Shown: positions 15,983 to 25,354, counted from the stretch's first letter. The stretch: 64,000 bases of DNA from Acidobacteriaceae bacterium (GCA_003139095.1 PLHW01000008.1:33758-97757), one strand, 5' to 3'. The notes: generated from the letters alone by a model not told the origin. Translations and numbers: made by a program.

Positions 15983-16663
15983 ATGGACCACGACATGGTG
16001 GTTCGAGAGAAAATGACGGAACGATATCTGCTGAACGAGCTCGACCCGGGTGTGCGGGACGAGTTCGAAGAGCACTTCTTCGTCTGTGCCGATTGCGCGC
16101 TCGATGTGCGCGCCGGCGCCGAACTGGTGGCGCGCAGCAAAGCCGTCCTGGCCGAAATGCCGGAGGAAGGTTTCATTCGCACCGTTCCCGCTCCGCCCAA
16201 GCCAGCTTTCGGATGGTTCGCGTGGCTCCGCCCCGCGTTTCTCGTGCCCGTCATGGCCACTCTGCTGCTCGTGATCGGCTATCAGAATCTGGTGACGTAT
16301 CCCAAACTGCAATCCGCGCTTCATCAACCCCAGGTGCTGCCGTGGGCTTCGGTCAGTGTTGGGACCTGGGGCGAAAGCGGGCCGTCGCTCACGGTTCACC
16401 AGGGCGAAGGCTTTGTTCTGTTTGTGCGCAACCCGCGCGATGCCAGCTATGCTTCTTATAAGGCAAACCTTTATGACCACGACGAAAAGTTAGAATGGTC
16501 GCTCGCGATTCCAGCGGACTCGCAGCAGGATCATTGGTCCATTCAGATACCTCCGGCACAGTTCGCGGCGGGGAGTTACACTTTGGACGTCCTTGGAGTT
16601 ACCGCCGCCGGCAATACCAAGGAAGTCGGTAAGGCATCATTCGAACTGCAAATACAAAAATAA
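15983..16663 (+). CDS. zf-HC2 membrane anti-sigma factor
   Basis: 226 residues. The N-terminal zinc-binding anti-sigma domain holds His31, Cys35 and Cys38 (HFFVCADC, the H-x3-C-x2-C signature). A transmembrane helix follows at about 83-101 (LRPAFLVPVMATLLLVIGY), then an extracytoplasmic beta-rich domain of about 120 residues. The zinc domain would hold the sigma factor inactive at the membrane; the outer domain would sense the signal. I chose the ATG at 15983, with GGGAGA at suitable distance; two ATGs just upstream (15962, 15974) are alternatives. It sits directly after the sigma gene and before two genes that may belong to the signal path. Confidence 0.85.
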   Translation: MDHDMVVREKMTERYLLNELDPGVRDEFEEHFFVCADCALDVRAGAELVARSKAVLAEMPEEGFIRTVPAPPKPAFGWFAWLRPAFLVPVMATLLLVIGYQNLVTYPKLQSALHQPQVLPWASVSVGTWGESGPSLTVHQGEGFVLFVRNPRDASYASYKANLYDHDEKLEWSLAIPADSQQDHWSIQIPPAQFAAGSYTLDVLGVTAAGNTKEVGKASFELQIQK

Positions 16664-16687
16664 GTCCACGCAGGAGGAACTCACTGT

Positions 16688-17692
16688 ATGGCCGCAAATC
16701 CGAATCCCAATCCCTCTCCCGAGCTGTCCCACCTCTACCACGCCGAGGCCCACATCTTAAGCGGCGAATTGCATCATCCCATCAAGCAGCAAATCGAACC
16801 CTACGGAAATGTTGTGCTCGCCAATAGCCGCCGCGAAACCCACCTCGCGCAAAGCGTCAAAGAGACAAGCATCGAAGGCCTGATTTCCTTCAAGTCGGGC
16901 CACACCCGCGTCATTGGTACCCAGGTCCAGAACAAGAAAGATATCTTCGGCAACGATCACGCAGGCTTTATCACGCTGGCGACATCGGTTTTGGAAGGTT
17001 TGAACGTGGTCGACATCGTCACCGCGGATCGGGTGGTGGCGCAGGCTTCCAGTCAGCATGCGCATAACGCCGCGGCCGGCACTGTCGAGCATGTGCCCGC
17101 GGTCACGTTTCTTGGGACGCGCTTTGAGAACTTCCGCATCGGCGGCTATCCGGTTGAGATCGAACTCGATCTGGAATTCTGCGCAAATAAACCGAAGGAC
17201 GACCGCTCCTATCTCGAGGATAAAGACTTCCTCGATGGCGTCGAGCGTCAATTCGCGGCGATCAAGAAGACCAAGGGTCTTCCGAAAGACCTCGCAAGCG
17301 AGTACGATTCCAGAATTGCCAACATCGCCACTTTGCGTAAAGGCAATGGCAAAGGCTCATCGAACGGCCACTCCACGCTGCAATGCTCACTGGTCAAAAG
17401 CATCGGTCCCATCCCGATTCCCGGCGTGAAGGTCTTCGGGAATCGCATCTTCATTCCGAACTTTGGGACCATCGCTCTAGCCGAAATCGAAGTGGGAGTG
17501 AAAACTACCAATGGCGGCGCATTCTCGCGGCGGCAAAAAGCATCGTCGCCGGCCTCCGTCAAAAGCAATGTTCCCAGCAACAGCCACTACTTCACACTTC
17601 ACATGTTCGACATGCAGTTGGGCTGCCCGGTAAGCGGCACGGCAAAGGGGCCCGGCGTCACCTGCAACGGGAACAGCGGCGGTCCAGGATAG
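16688..17692 (+). CDS. hypothetical beta-rich protein in the sigma/CHAT operon
   Basis: 334 residues, no signal peptide and no membrane segment. After a Pro/Asn leader the protein is beta-rich, with LSGELHHPIKQQIEPYGNVVL, EGLISFKSGHTRVIGTQVQ, FITLATSVLEGLNVVDIVTADRVVAQ and VTFLGTRFENFRIGGYPVEI, which suggests a repeat-built sandwich. The tail (GPGVTCNGNSGGPG) is Gly-rich. It does not match a family I can name with confidence. AGGAGGAACTCACTGT gives a strong start at 16688, 24 bases after the anti-sigma gene. The 3' end abuts the CHAT gene, so its product may be a partner or substrate of that protease. Confidence 0.7.
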   Translation: MAANPNPNPSPELSHLYHAEAHILSGELHHPIKQQIEPYGNVVLANSRRETHLAQSVKETSIEGLISFKSGHTRVIGTQVQNKKDIFGNDHAGFITLATSVLEGLNVVDIVTADRVVAQASSQHAHNAAAGTVEHVPAVTFLGTRFENFRIGGYPVEIELDLEFCANKPKDDRSYLEDKDFLDGVERQFAAIKKTKGLPKDLASEYDSRIANIATLRKGNGKGSSNGHSTLQCSLVKSIGPIPIPGVKVFGNRIFIPNFGTIALAEIEVGVKTTNGGAFSRRQKASSPASVKSNVPSNSHYFTLHMFDMQLGCPVSGTAKGPGVTCNGNSGGPG

Positions 17693-17709
17693 CCATTGGC
17701 ATCTCCCTC

Positions 17710-20163
17710 GTGCTTTTGGTCTGCGTGTCGTCGTGTCGCCAGAATGACGACGCGCAGACCACCTACGATCATGCCTACAACGCCCTTCTCCACGGCGCTC
17801 CAAAACAAACCCAGAAAGAGGCCCATGAGGAATGCCAAAGGTACCGGGATTCAAACCCGGAATGGGCGTGGAAATTCCGAATCCTCGAGGCAAGATCCCT
17901 CTTGCAACAGAGCCATTACGAAGAAGCCCTGGCCCTGCTCAAGTCGTTTCCCCTCCCCCTGCAAGAACCCGATTTAGCCATCTCGATATTGACGTTTGAA
18001 GGCGAAGCCAACACTATGACGCACAAGTTCCCGGAAGCGGCCAGGCTACTCGGGGAGGCAACCGGACTCTGCGACAAATCTGTATCGCCGCCGTGCGGAT
18101 ATGTTTTCAAAGCGCGCGGACTATTGGCAGGCGAGCAAAATCAGTGGGACTTGGCAGAACAAGCGTTTGAGCTTGCACTCAACTTCGCACGCACCCACGG
18201 GGATGCCGCACTCGAATCCCATGCCCTTATTAGCCTTGCGAATGTGTCTCTCACCAGAGAGCGTTACGACGAAGCCATCAATCGGTCGGAGGCCGGGTAC
18301 CTCGCCGCGAGATCCGTGGACGCCCGACGGTTTGAACTCATCGCCCGTGGCAACATCGGCTGGGCGTATTACAAACTCGGCGATTCCGAGAAGGCCTTGG
18401 CATTATCAATAGACGCAGCAAATCTGGCCGCCCAGATTGCAGACGTTTGGAATGAAGAGAACTATCTCACTAACGTCGGCTACTTCTACATGGATGAGCG
18501 CAAGTTTGACTTAGCCGCGTCCTCATTTCAACGAGCGTTGGCTCTTGCACAGGGGATTAATGCGAAGAGACATGTCTACAATGCCCTGCGCGTGCTCGCG
18601 CGTCTTTCATTGCAAACAGGAAATCTCGACGACGCAGACAAATATGCCCAGATGGCTCTCGACATAGCACGACAAGAAAACAACCACCTCGACGAACTTT
18701 ATCCCCGGCTTGTTCAGGCACAAATCGCCGCCAGCCGTGGCGACAACCACAAAGCCAAGGCAACAATCCAGGAACTCGACCAGGACAAGATGTGTCCTGT
18801 ATCTCTCAAGTGGGAAGCCGAGCACTCGCTGGCAAAGCTGTACGAAAGCGAAAATCATTCCGACCTCGCCGAGCGCGAATATCGCGCCGCTCTCACGACG
18901 TTCGAAGGCGCCCGTGAAACCGTGCATCACGAAGACTCGCAGCTCTCTTTCCTGACCAACGCCTCCCGCATCTACGACGACTACGTGCATTTCCTGGTTG
19001 CGAATAAAAAGACGGACGATGCCCTTCGCTGGGCCGACTACAGCCGCGCCCGCACTCTTTCTGAAGGCCTGGGACTGCTGCCGAAGGGCGCGTCCACCGG
19101 CCCGGCCCCGCTGAACGCTCAGCAAATTTCCCGGCGCGCCAACGGTGCCGTCCTTTTCTATTGGTTGGGCGAGCGCCAATCCTATCTCTGGGCCATTACG
19201 CCGCAACAGACCGCCTTATTCACGCTGCCGCCACGTTCCGAAATCGAAGCCTCCGCCGAGCGCTATCACCAATCGCTCCTCGGACCGCAGGATGTCCTCG
19301 AATCGGCCGATCCGGACGGCCTCTGGCTCTATCGCACTCTGATCGCTCCCGCACAGCCGCTCCTGAAAAAAGATGCCAAGGTGTTTGTCATCCCCGACGG
19401 CTCGCTCAACAATCTCAACTTTGAGACGCTGATCGCCGGCCAACCCAATCCTCATTTCTGGATCGAAGACGCCGACGTCGTGAATGCCAGTTCCCTGCGG
19501 ATGCTCGAAGCGTCTCTTCTTCGCAGCACGAACCACAACGCAAAGCGCCCCGCCAACTTACTGCTCATCGGCGATAGCATCGCTCCCAGCAAGGAATATC
19601 CCGAGTTGCCCAGAGCCGCCGACCAGATGAAGAGTGTCGGCCGCCACTTTCCAGCCGCGGACGAGCGGGTGTTCGCCCGCGAGCAAGCGACGCCCGATGC
19701 TTACATCGCCAGCGCTTCCCAGCAGTTTTCCTACATTCACTTCGTGGCGCATGGCACCGCAAGCCGCTTAAGCCCGCTCGACTCGGCCATTGTGCTTTCC
19801 AGAAGCGCGGCACAGCCCGACTCGTTCAAGCTCTACGCGCGCGACATCATTCAGCACCCGCTGCACGCCGACCTCGTCACCATTTCCGCTTGTTACGGCG
19901 CGGGCGAGCGCGCATATTCGGGAGAAGGGTTGGTCGGGCTGGCCTGGGCTTTCTTACGAACTGGGGCCCACAACGTGATCGCCGGACTTTGGCAAGTAAG
20001 CGACGCGTCCACCGATCAGCTGATGGATCGGTTTTACGACGAACTGGCGAAGGGCGCCACTGTGGATGCGGCGCTCCGCACCGCCAAACTTTCATTGCTC
20101 CACACCAGCACCTTTCACAATCCGTTTTACTGGGCGCCGTTTCAGCTCTATACCGGCTCGTGA
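17710..20163 (+). CDS. TPR-CHAT caspase-like protease, probable lipoprotein
   Basis: The N-terminal two-thirds are tandem TPR repeats (from about residue 40 to 500). The C-terminal 260 residues form a CHAT (caspase HetF associated with TPR) domain with catalytic His in IHFVAHGTA (codon 19750) and Cys in TISACYGAGE (codon 19891). The frame just upstream reads RRSRIAIGISLVLLVCVSSC, an ideal lipoprotein signal with lipobox VSSC, yet no ATG, GTG or TTG precedes it after 17383. GTG 17710 is the first ordinary start after the previous stop but would cut the signal. CTG 17662 or ATT 17695 would keep it. The gene closes the sigma/anti-sigma operon; a role in cleaving a partner after stress is inference. 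Confidence 0.82.
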   Translation: MLLVCVSSCRQNDDAQTTYDHAYNALLHGAPKQTQKEAHEECQRYRDSNPEWAWKFRILEARSLLQQSHYEEALALLKSFPLPLQEPDLAISILTFEGEANTMTHKFPEAARLLGEATGLCDKSVSPPCGYVFKARGLLAGEQNQWDLAEQAFELALNFARTHGDAALESHALISLANVSLTRERYDEAINRSEAGYLAARSVDARRFELIARGNIGWAYYKLGDSEKALALSIDAANLAAQIADVWNEENYLTNVGYFYMDERKFDLAASSFQRALALAQGINAKRHVYNALRVLARLSLQTGNLDDADKYAQMALDIARQENNHLDELYPRLVQAQIAASRGDNHKAKATIQELDQDKMCPVSLKWEAEHSLAKLYESENHSDLAEREYRAALTTFEGARETVHHEDSQLSFLTNASRIYDDYVHFLVANKKTDDALRWADYSRARTLSEGLGLLPKGASTGPAPLNAQQISRRANGAVLFYWLGERQSYLWAITPQQTALFTLPPRSEIEASAERYHQSLLGPQDVLESADPDGLWLYRTLIAPAQPLLKKDAKVFVIPDGSLNNLNFETLIAGQPNPHFWIEDADVVNASSLRMLEASLLRSTNHNAKRPANLLLIGDSIAPSKEYPELPRAADQMKSVGRHFPAADERVFAREQATPDAYIASASQQFSYIHFVAHGTASRLSPLDSAIVLSRSAAQPDSFKLYARDIIQHPLHADLVTISACYGAGERAYSGEGLVGLAWAFLRTGAHNVIAGLWQVSDASTDQLMDRFYDELAKGATVDAALRTAKLSLLHTSTFHNPFYWAPFQLYTGS

Positions 20164-20259
20164 GCAGACGCGGTTACGATTGCGTTCGATATCCAGTCTG
20201 CCGCATACAAGGCCGCGCTCAGAATTTCGCGCGATCATCCACTCTGGCCGGACAGCGAA

Positions 20260-22554
20260 CTAACTTTTCATCGCGGCCAGCGCGCGTTTCAGGTCTTCGA
20301 CCTCGGCCGAGTTCGGCTTGATCTTGACGACTCGGTCAAGTTGCTGCCGGGCTAGTGCTGCCTGCCCGCTTTTCGCATAGGCCATTCCAAGATGATAGTT
20401 GTAGAGCGCGCTGTCCGGATCCTTCTTCAACGCCTCCTGGAAAAGCCCGATCGCCGAGGTGTATACACGTTTCTGATAGAACGCCCAGCCCAGCGTGTCC
20501 GCCGAACTCGGGTTATCGGGCAACTGGCGCCGCGCCGTCTGCGCCATCGAGAATGCCACATCCACGTTGCCGCCCTGCTGCAACATTACGTAAGCCATGT
20601 TATTGGAGGCCACAGCATTGTTTGGATCGATGGCCAGCGCCTTCTGGTACACCTGCTTGGCGTTCTCCCAATCCTGCTTGTTTTCGTAGAGATTACCCGC
20701 CAGCACGTAAAACGAAACTTCCTTGGGATTGTTCTGCGCGCCATCGAGGAAGGTCTTTAGGGCCGCTTCGTTGTCGCCGCGCTCTTTCTGTAACAGGCCA
20801 AGTTTAATCTCGGCCTGCGCATTGGTTTTATTCAACTCCAGCGCCCGCTTATACTCGGCCTCCGCGCCTCCCATGTCCTTCTTCTGTTCCAACAGGTCGC
20901 CCAACATGGAGTGAAAGCCGGAGTTATTCGGATTCTTCGCCAGCTGCTCCTTGATCCGCGCCAGCGCCTTGTCCGGTTGCTTCCGCACCAGGTCCGCGTT
21001 GACCACGCCCCCCAGCGCATCGGTCGAGTTCGGGTCAATATCGAGAGCCTGCTGATATGCCTTCTGTGCCTCGGGGTACTGGCTCTCGCGCATTCGCAGA
21101 TTCCCCATCTGTACATACGCGGCCGCATTGTTGGGGTCCTTTTGCAGCGATTGCTCGATGAAGTGCTCGGCGGTCGCATACTGCTGGCGATCGATGTCCG
21201 CCACCGCCCGCAACAAGTATCCGTCCGGCGATCCGGGTTGCAGGGCCACGATCTCGTCGGCCTCCTGCGCCAGCGCCGATGCATCATTGCGGCGAATCGC
21301 CGAGCCCGCCAGGGCGCGGTGCGCCTCCACGATGTCCGGCCGCAGCCGCACCGCCTCGCGCCATTCCGACTCCGACCGGCTGGAATTGCCGACCTGATCG
21401 AACGCCAGACCAAGCTGGTAGTGCGCGACCGCATTATCCGGATCGTTCTTCAGGACACTTTGCAAGGTATCGACCGCATCCGTGTTCTTACCCCCGTGCA
21501 TCTCAATTTCCGCCTTGTAAATCTGCGCGTCCGCGTCCGTCGGCTCCGCCTTCAGCACTTCGTCATTCAACTTGCGCGCCTCGTCCGTGCGGTCGCGCAT
21601 GATAAGCAATTGAATGTAGTTCTTCTTCACAATCGAATCTTTGGGATGCTCCTGGTATAGCGAGGCAAACTCGGTCAGCGCCTTCTCCATCTGCTGGCCC
21701 GCGATATAGTAATTGCCCAGCATGCAGTAGCCCACGGTATTGTCCGGAAAGTCCTTTTTTGACTGGCGCAGAAAATCTTCCGCCTGGCTTGGCTTGTTCT
21801 CCGCCAGATAAAGGCCCGCCAGCGAGAGCCTGGGATTTGGATCGGTGGGCGCAGCTTGAATGGCCCGCCGGAAAACCTGTTCCGCCTCCGGGAAGCGCCC
21901 GCGGGTCTGATAAAAATTTCCCAGCGCTACGATCGCGTCCACAGAGTTCGGGGCCAGTTCCACCGCCTTCTTCAGGCTCGTTTCGGCCTCATCCCACTGC
22001 TGCCCTTGCACGTCGATGATGCCTAGCGCCAAATAGGCATCGGACCGCTTAGGATCCAGTTGCAGAGCCTTGTGGAGCGCGGCCACGGCCGCCGCCGTGT
22101 CCTTTGTGGCCGTGTCATCGTAAGTGGCCTGCGTAATGTAAACGTTGGGATCGTTCGGCTGATCCTTAAGCAGCAGGTCGAGTTGCTCCTTCGCCGCGGG
22201 AAACTGGCGCCCGGCAATCAGCAGCTTGGCCATTTCCAGATGCGCAGCATAATGGTTGGGATTGATCTGCACGGCTGTCTGAAGTTCCTGGAGGGCGCTC
22301 GGCCACTGCTGGAGTTTGAGCGCCGTCAGCGCCATCCTGTAGTGCGCTTCCGCAAAGCGCGCGTCCACCTGGATCGCATTCTGGTACTGAATGGCTGCTT
22401 CGCGATACTGTCCCTTATCGTAATAGCGCTGGCCGCTTTCCAGGTACTTCTGCTTGCGAACGTTCGGGTCCCTCGAGCACCCTGTCAGCAACCCTCCCAG
22501 CACGCATATCGCCACCACCGCGCCGCGAAACCACCAAGCCTTAAATTCCCGCAT
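20260..22554 (-). CDS. large TPR-repeat lipoprotein
   Basis: 764 residues. The lipoprotein signal MREFKAWWFRGAVVAICVLGGLLTGC has lipobox LTGC. The rest is a continuous array of about twenty TPR motifs (for example YYDKGQYREAAIQYQNAIQVDARFAEAHY and its relatives), without any catalytic domain. Such arrays act as scaffolds for exopolysaccharide or secretion machines; PEP-CTERM PrsT proteins are similar but usually longer. GAGGGGTTTGAAGAC precedes the ATG at 22554. It converges with the CHAT gene with a gap of about 95 bases. No linked polysaccharide genes are in view. Confidence 0.88.
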   Translation of the reverse strand: MREFKAWWFRGAVVAICVLGGLLTGCSRDPNVRKQKYLESGQRYYDKGQYREAAIQYQNAIQVDARFAEAHYRMALTALKLQQWPSALQELQTAVQINPNHYAAHLEMAKLLIAGRQFPAAKEQLDLLLKDQPNDPNVYITQATYDDTATKDTAAAVAALHKALQLDPKRSDAYLALGIIDVQGQQWDEAETSLKKAVELAPNSVDAIVALGNFYQTRGRFPEAEQVFRRAIQAAPTDPNPRLSLAGLYLAENKPSQAEDFLRQSKKDFPDNTVGYCMLGNYYIAGQQMEKALTEFASLYQEHPKDSIVKKNYIQLLIMRDRTDEARKLNDEVLKAEPTDADAQIYKAEIEMHGGKNTDAVDTLQSVLKNDPDNAVAHYQLGLAFDQVGNSSRSESEWREAVRLRPDIVEAHRALAGSAIRRNDASALAQEADEIVALQPGSPDGYLLRAVADIDRQQYATAEHFIEQSLQKDPNNAAAYVQMGNLRMRESQYPEAQKAYQQALDIDPNSTDALGGVVNADLVRKQPDKALARIKEQLAKNPNNSGFHSMLGDLLEQKKDMGGAEAEYKRALELNKTNAQAEIKLGLLQKERGDNEAALKTFLDGAQNNPKEVSFYVLAGNLYENKQDWENAKQVYQKALAIDPNNAVASNNMAYVMLQQGGNVDVAFSMAQTARRQLPDNPSSADTLGWAFYQKRVYTSAIGLFQEALKKDPDSALYNYHLGMAYAKSGQAALARQQLDRVVKIKPNSAEVEDLKRALAAMKS

Positions 22555-22769
22555 GTCTTCAAACCCCTCACATGACCCTAGCTTTTTCGTTGCCAGCGCC
22601 GTTTGCCCAAAGCTACTTTCGGGCCGCATTCACGAAAAGTGACTCCTCTTATTATTATCGCAAACCGCGGGCCAACCTGATCCTTTGCTTTGGTTTAAGC
22701 ATACGCTCTTGGGCAGGCGCTTTGGTAATCTGCTTTCGCCTCCTCCCCAGTGTCATAGTGGCCTTCTCT

Positions 22770-23162
22770 ATGACTCACTTCCCCCAACCCGACGCCACCC
22801 GGCGTGCGCCCAGAGTGCAACTCAACGGATTCGTCGCCGCCGCCATTCATGCCCAAGGCGGCCTCCGCGCGCGCGCAAAACTTCAATCCATCTCCGTCAA
22901 TGGCGGCCTTCTCCAGTTGCAGCAGGAGCTTTCGACCGGCGACTTTGTGGAAATTGCCTTCCACACTCGATCCGGCGCGATCAGCGGCATGGCGGAAATG
23001 CTCGAGCCGGCTCGTAAGGCTGAAGCCGCGTGCCTCCAGCCCTTCCGCTTTGTCGCTTTAGGAGATCACGACCATCACGCCCTTCGCATGGCGCTCGATG
23101 CCGCCCGCGATCGCTCCCTGCTGGAGACTGACACGGTCCTGTCAGAAGCGGCCGACTTCTAA
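22770..23162 (+). CDS. PilZ-domain protein
   Basis: 130 residues made of one PilZ-like barrel: the RRAPRVQL motif (RxxxR for cyclic di-GMP) near residue 12, SISVNGGLL as the xSxxG motif (the usual leading Asp/Asn is not present), then TGDFVEIAFHTRSG...ISGMAEML. It may bind cyclic di-GMP, with reduced certainty because of the altered second motif. No good ribosome binding site precedes 22770, and the frame is open upstream, so the start could be earlier. It is divergent from the TPR lipoprotein and 113 bases before tsaE. Confidence 0.65.
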   Translation: MTHFPQPDATRRAPRVQLNGFVAAAIHAQGGLRARAKLQSISVNGGLLQLQQELSTGDFVEIAFHTRSGAISGMAEMLEPARKAEAACLQPFRFVALGDHDHHALRMALDAARDRSLLETDTVLSEAADF

Positions 23163-23275
23163 AACTCGGCGGAGCAGTAGTCGGAGTAAGGTCCACCCTG
23201 CCCATCCCGCCGCCCATTATACTGAGCTTCCGCGGCGTTCCCTGAACGGGGGAGAGAGTATCGCGGACAGACGCC

Positions 23276-23710
23276 ATGAGTGCAACCAATCAGATCGTCA
23301 CGCACTCTCCCGAGGAGACGATTGCCTATGGCCGAAGCCTCGCTGCCGAGCTTTCTCCGCCGCTCTTCGTGCTGCTCCGCGGCGATCTGGGCGCCGGCAA
23401 AACCACTTTGGTCAAAGGCATTGCCGAAGGCTTCCAGGCCGCTCGCGCGGATGACGTCACCAGTCCCACCTTTACCCTGATTCATGAATATCGCGGCCCC
23501 GCCGCCGTTCTCTACCACATCGATCTTTACCGCGTCGATACCGAACGCGAACTTGAGACCCTCGCTCTCGATGACTTGCTCGCCCCGAGCAGCATCTTGC
23601 TGATAGAGTGGGGAGAGAAGTTTCCGCGTTTCGAACGCGAGCGGGACATCGAAATCACGCTGGAAAGAGTGGGAGAAACCAGCCGGCGGATTCGGCGTTC
23701 CGCCCGTTAA
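23276..23710 (+). CDS. tsaE: tRNA threonylcarbamoyladenosine biosynthesis ATPase TsaE
   Basis: P-loop ATPase that drives the TsaB/TsaD/TsaE complex making t6A at position 37 of ANN-decoding tRNAs. Visible: THSPEETIAYGRSLA at the N-terminus, Walker A RGDLGAGKTTLVKGIAEG, VTSPTFTLIHEY, the conserved HIDLYRVD, and IEWGEKF. At 144 residues it has normal length. The ATG at 23276 follows GGACAGACGCC, a weak site. TsaB and TsaD are not nearby. Confidence 0.95.
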   Translation: MSATNQIVTHSPEETIAYGRSLAAELSPPLFVLLRGDLGAGKTTLVKGIAEGFQAARADDVTSPTFTLIHEYRGPAAVLYHIDLYRVDTERELETLALDDLLAPSSILLIEWGEKFPRFERERDIEITLERVGETSRRIRRSAR

Positions 23711-23764
23711 ATACGCCCTGGGGACGATTTTCAGATACCGCCGACATTGGAGATAAACATTAAC

Positions 23765-24682
23765 TTGCAACGTACGCATTTCGCAGTTGTATGCCTCGTG
23801 CTCGCCGCCACCCTGTCGCGCGCTCAAACCGCAACCGAGTCCAATACGCCTGCCCAGACGCCAAGTCAGTCGAGCGCGCCAGCGCCTGCCAGTGGCCAAA
23901 CATCGCCCACCACCGCGTCTCCCAATCCCGGCTCTGCCAATCCCGGCTCTGCCAATACCGGCTCTGCCAATACCAAGGACCAAGCGCAGCCTAGCAACGA
24001 AGCCGCCACATCCAAAGACCGTCTGTTTTTCGCCCTGCCCAATTTCCTCACCTTGGAAAACGCCGCCAATGTGCCGCCGCTCTCGGCGGGAGGAAAATTC
24101 AAAGTCGTGGCGCGCGGCTCCTTCGACCCGATTCAAATCGTCTGGTACGGCGCACTCTCGGGCATCAGCCAGGCCGAAAACAGCGAGCCCGGTTTCGGCC
24201 AGGGATGGGAAGCATACGGCAAGCGCTATGGCGCGTACGCCGCCGATGGCACCATCGAAAATTTCTTTGTCGGCGCAATTTTTCCCGCCATGCTCCATCA
24301 GGATCCCCGCTACTTTCAATCCGGCCACGGCACCTTTTTCCATCGCGCCACCTATTCCGTCAGCCGCATTGTTGTGACCCGCGCCGACTCCGGAGACCGC
24401 CAGTTCAATTATTCGGAGATCGTGGGCTCGGCTTTGGCCTCCGCGATTTCCACCTACAGCTACCACCCTCATCCCGGCTACCATCCCATTCCCGGTGAGA
24501 ATGTTCGTTATATCGCCAGCGATCGCACCTTCAGAAATACCGCCAGCGTCTGGGGATCGCAGGTGGGGTATGACACAATCACGCTGGTGATTAAAGAATT
24601 CTGGCCCGATATTCGCCGGAAGATAAAAAAACAGCCGCGCTCCCCGGAAAACGCAACCGCTCCGGGTCCGCAAACTCATTAG
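23765..24682 (+). CDS. exported hypothetical protein with Pro/Ser-rich linker
   Basis: About 305 residues. The signal peptide MQRTHFAVVCLVLAATLSRAQ precedes a low-complexity Ser/Pro/Thr/Ala linker containing a fourfold GSAN repeat. A compact domain follows (FFALPNFLTLENAANVPPL to WPDIRRKIKK) with invariant-looking aromatics (YGALSGISQ, YGKRYGAYAADG, HQDPRYF, YSYHPHPGYHP). No named family; similar proteins are, to my knowledge, common in Acidobacteria. The start is probably TTG 23765, with GGAGAT at 12 bases, or TTG 23747; no ATG is available. It lies 54 bases after tsaE. Confidence 0.7.
   Translation: MQRTHFAVVCLVLAATLSRAQTATESNTPAQTPSQSSAPAPASGQTSPTTASPNPGSANPGSANTGSANTKDQAQPSNEAATSKDRLFFALPNFLTLENAANVPPLSAGGKFKVVARGSFDPIQIVWYGALSGISQAENSEPGFGQGWEAYGKRYGAYAADGTIENFFVGAIFPAMLHQDPRYFQSGHGTFFHRATYSVSRIVVTRADSGDRQFNYSEIVGSALASAISTYSYHPHPGYHPIPGENVRYIASDRTFRNTASVWGSQVGYDTITLVIKEFWPDIRRKIKKQPRSPENATAPGPQTH
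23931..23978. repeat. 15-bp tandem repeat coding GSAN
   Basis: The 15-base unit CCCGGCTCTGCCAAT (variant with ACC) is repeated about three times in frame inside the linker of the exported protein, adding PGSAN/TGSAN units. It is in-frame and likely length-variable between strains. Confidence 0.8.
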
Positions 24683-25099
24683 AGCGTGTTCGTAAATCGG
24701 AGTTGGGAAGGGCACGGCTTCAGCCGTGTCGTCCAAAGCCAACAAATATGCGGGCTTCAGCCCCTGCGGGTGGCATAGCAAGTCAGCGCGTGATGCTCAG
24801 CGCGCGATCGCAGAGGAAGTGAAGCGGGCCGAAACTCGATGCACCGGCGCTCGCGGACAGGCCAGCGGCGCATTCCATTCCCGAGTGATCGAGAACAGCA
24901 TTGCACCGGCAAAAACAACGAAAATAATTGCGCGGTTTGCCATACCCAGCTTCTATCATCCTCCATGCGCTGCAATCGCGCAAAGGACAAGGCATAGGCC
25001 GGAGCCGAATACCAAAGTGGGAGACCGAAGCGGCGCTGGCCGCCCAGTTTTGCCCTCGCGCCTGTAGCCGCAGCCGACGCGATCGCATCTAATTAGCGT
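24683..25099. other. intergenic region with REP-like palindromes (417 bp)
   Basis: Holds two adjacent palindromes built on GGCTTCAGCC: CACGGCTTCAGCCGTG (24713-24728) and GGGCTTCAGCCC (24752-24763). This is the form of dispersed REP-like elements seen in acidobacterial genomes. The remainder shows no gene with a convincing ribosome binding site. Confidence 0.55.
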
Positions 25100-25354
25100 A
25101 TGCCCGCCAATAATTCGACGCTCGAACCAACCACAAAGGTGCGAAAAGTAGCCGACGGCGATCTCGCTGTCGGCCAGATCTGCGCCGATCGCGATGGCAA
25201 CCGCATCCGCATCGATCGCCTCGACCGTGCCGCACGCACACTCTCTTACCATTATCTGAACGACGAGCTGCGCGTTCAGGAAGGCAATCTCGAAAACTCG
25301 ATCCCGCAATTCTTGTCCGAAGGCTGGTACCTGGCCTCCTCGGGAACCCGCTAA
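25100..25354 (+). CDS. small conserved-looking hypothetical protein (84 aa)
   Basis: 84 residues beginning MPANNSTLEPTTKVRKVADG, with VGQICADRDGNRIRIDRLDRAARTLSYHYLNDELRVQEGNLE, which could form a small beta barrel. It ends FLSEGWYLASSGTR. No signal peptide and no known family. The ribosome binding site is weak (ATTAGCGT before ATG). The even spread of charged residues and the synonymous third-position GC suggest a real gene. It converges with the DUF481 gene. Confidence 0.5.
   Translation: MPANNSTLEPTTKVRKVADGDLAVGQICADRDGNRIRIDRLDRAARTLSYHYLNDELRVQEGNLENSIPQFLSEGWYLASSGTR

Noticed and set aside
23159..24781. Long minus-strand reading frame of 540 codons
   Set aside because: It lies antisense to tsaE and the exported protein gene, both with clear domain or signal evidence; composition is typical of a shadow frame.
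24797..24943. 48-residue minus-strand frame with a hydrophobic start (MANRAIIFVVFAG)
   Set aside because: The nearest ribosome binding site is about 18 bases away, and the rest overlaps REP-like sequence; too weak to call.
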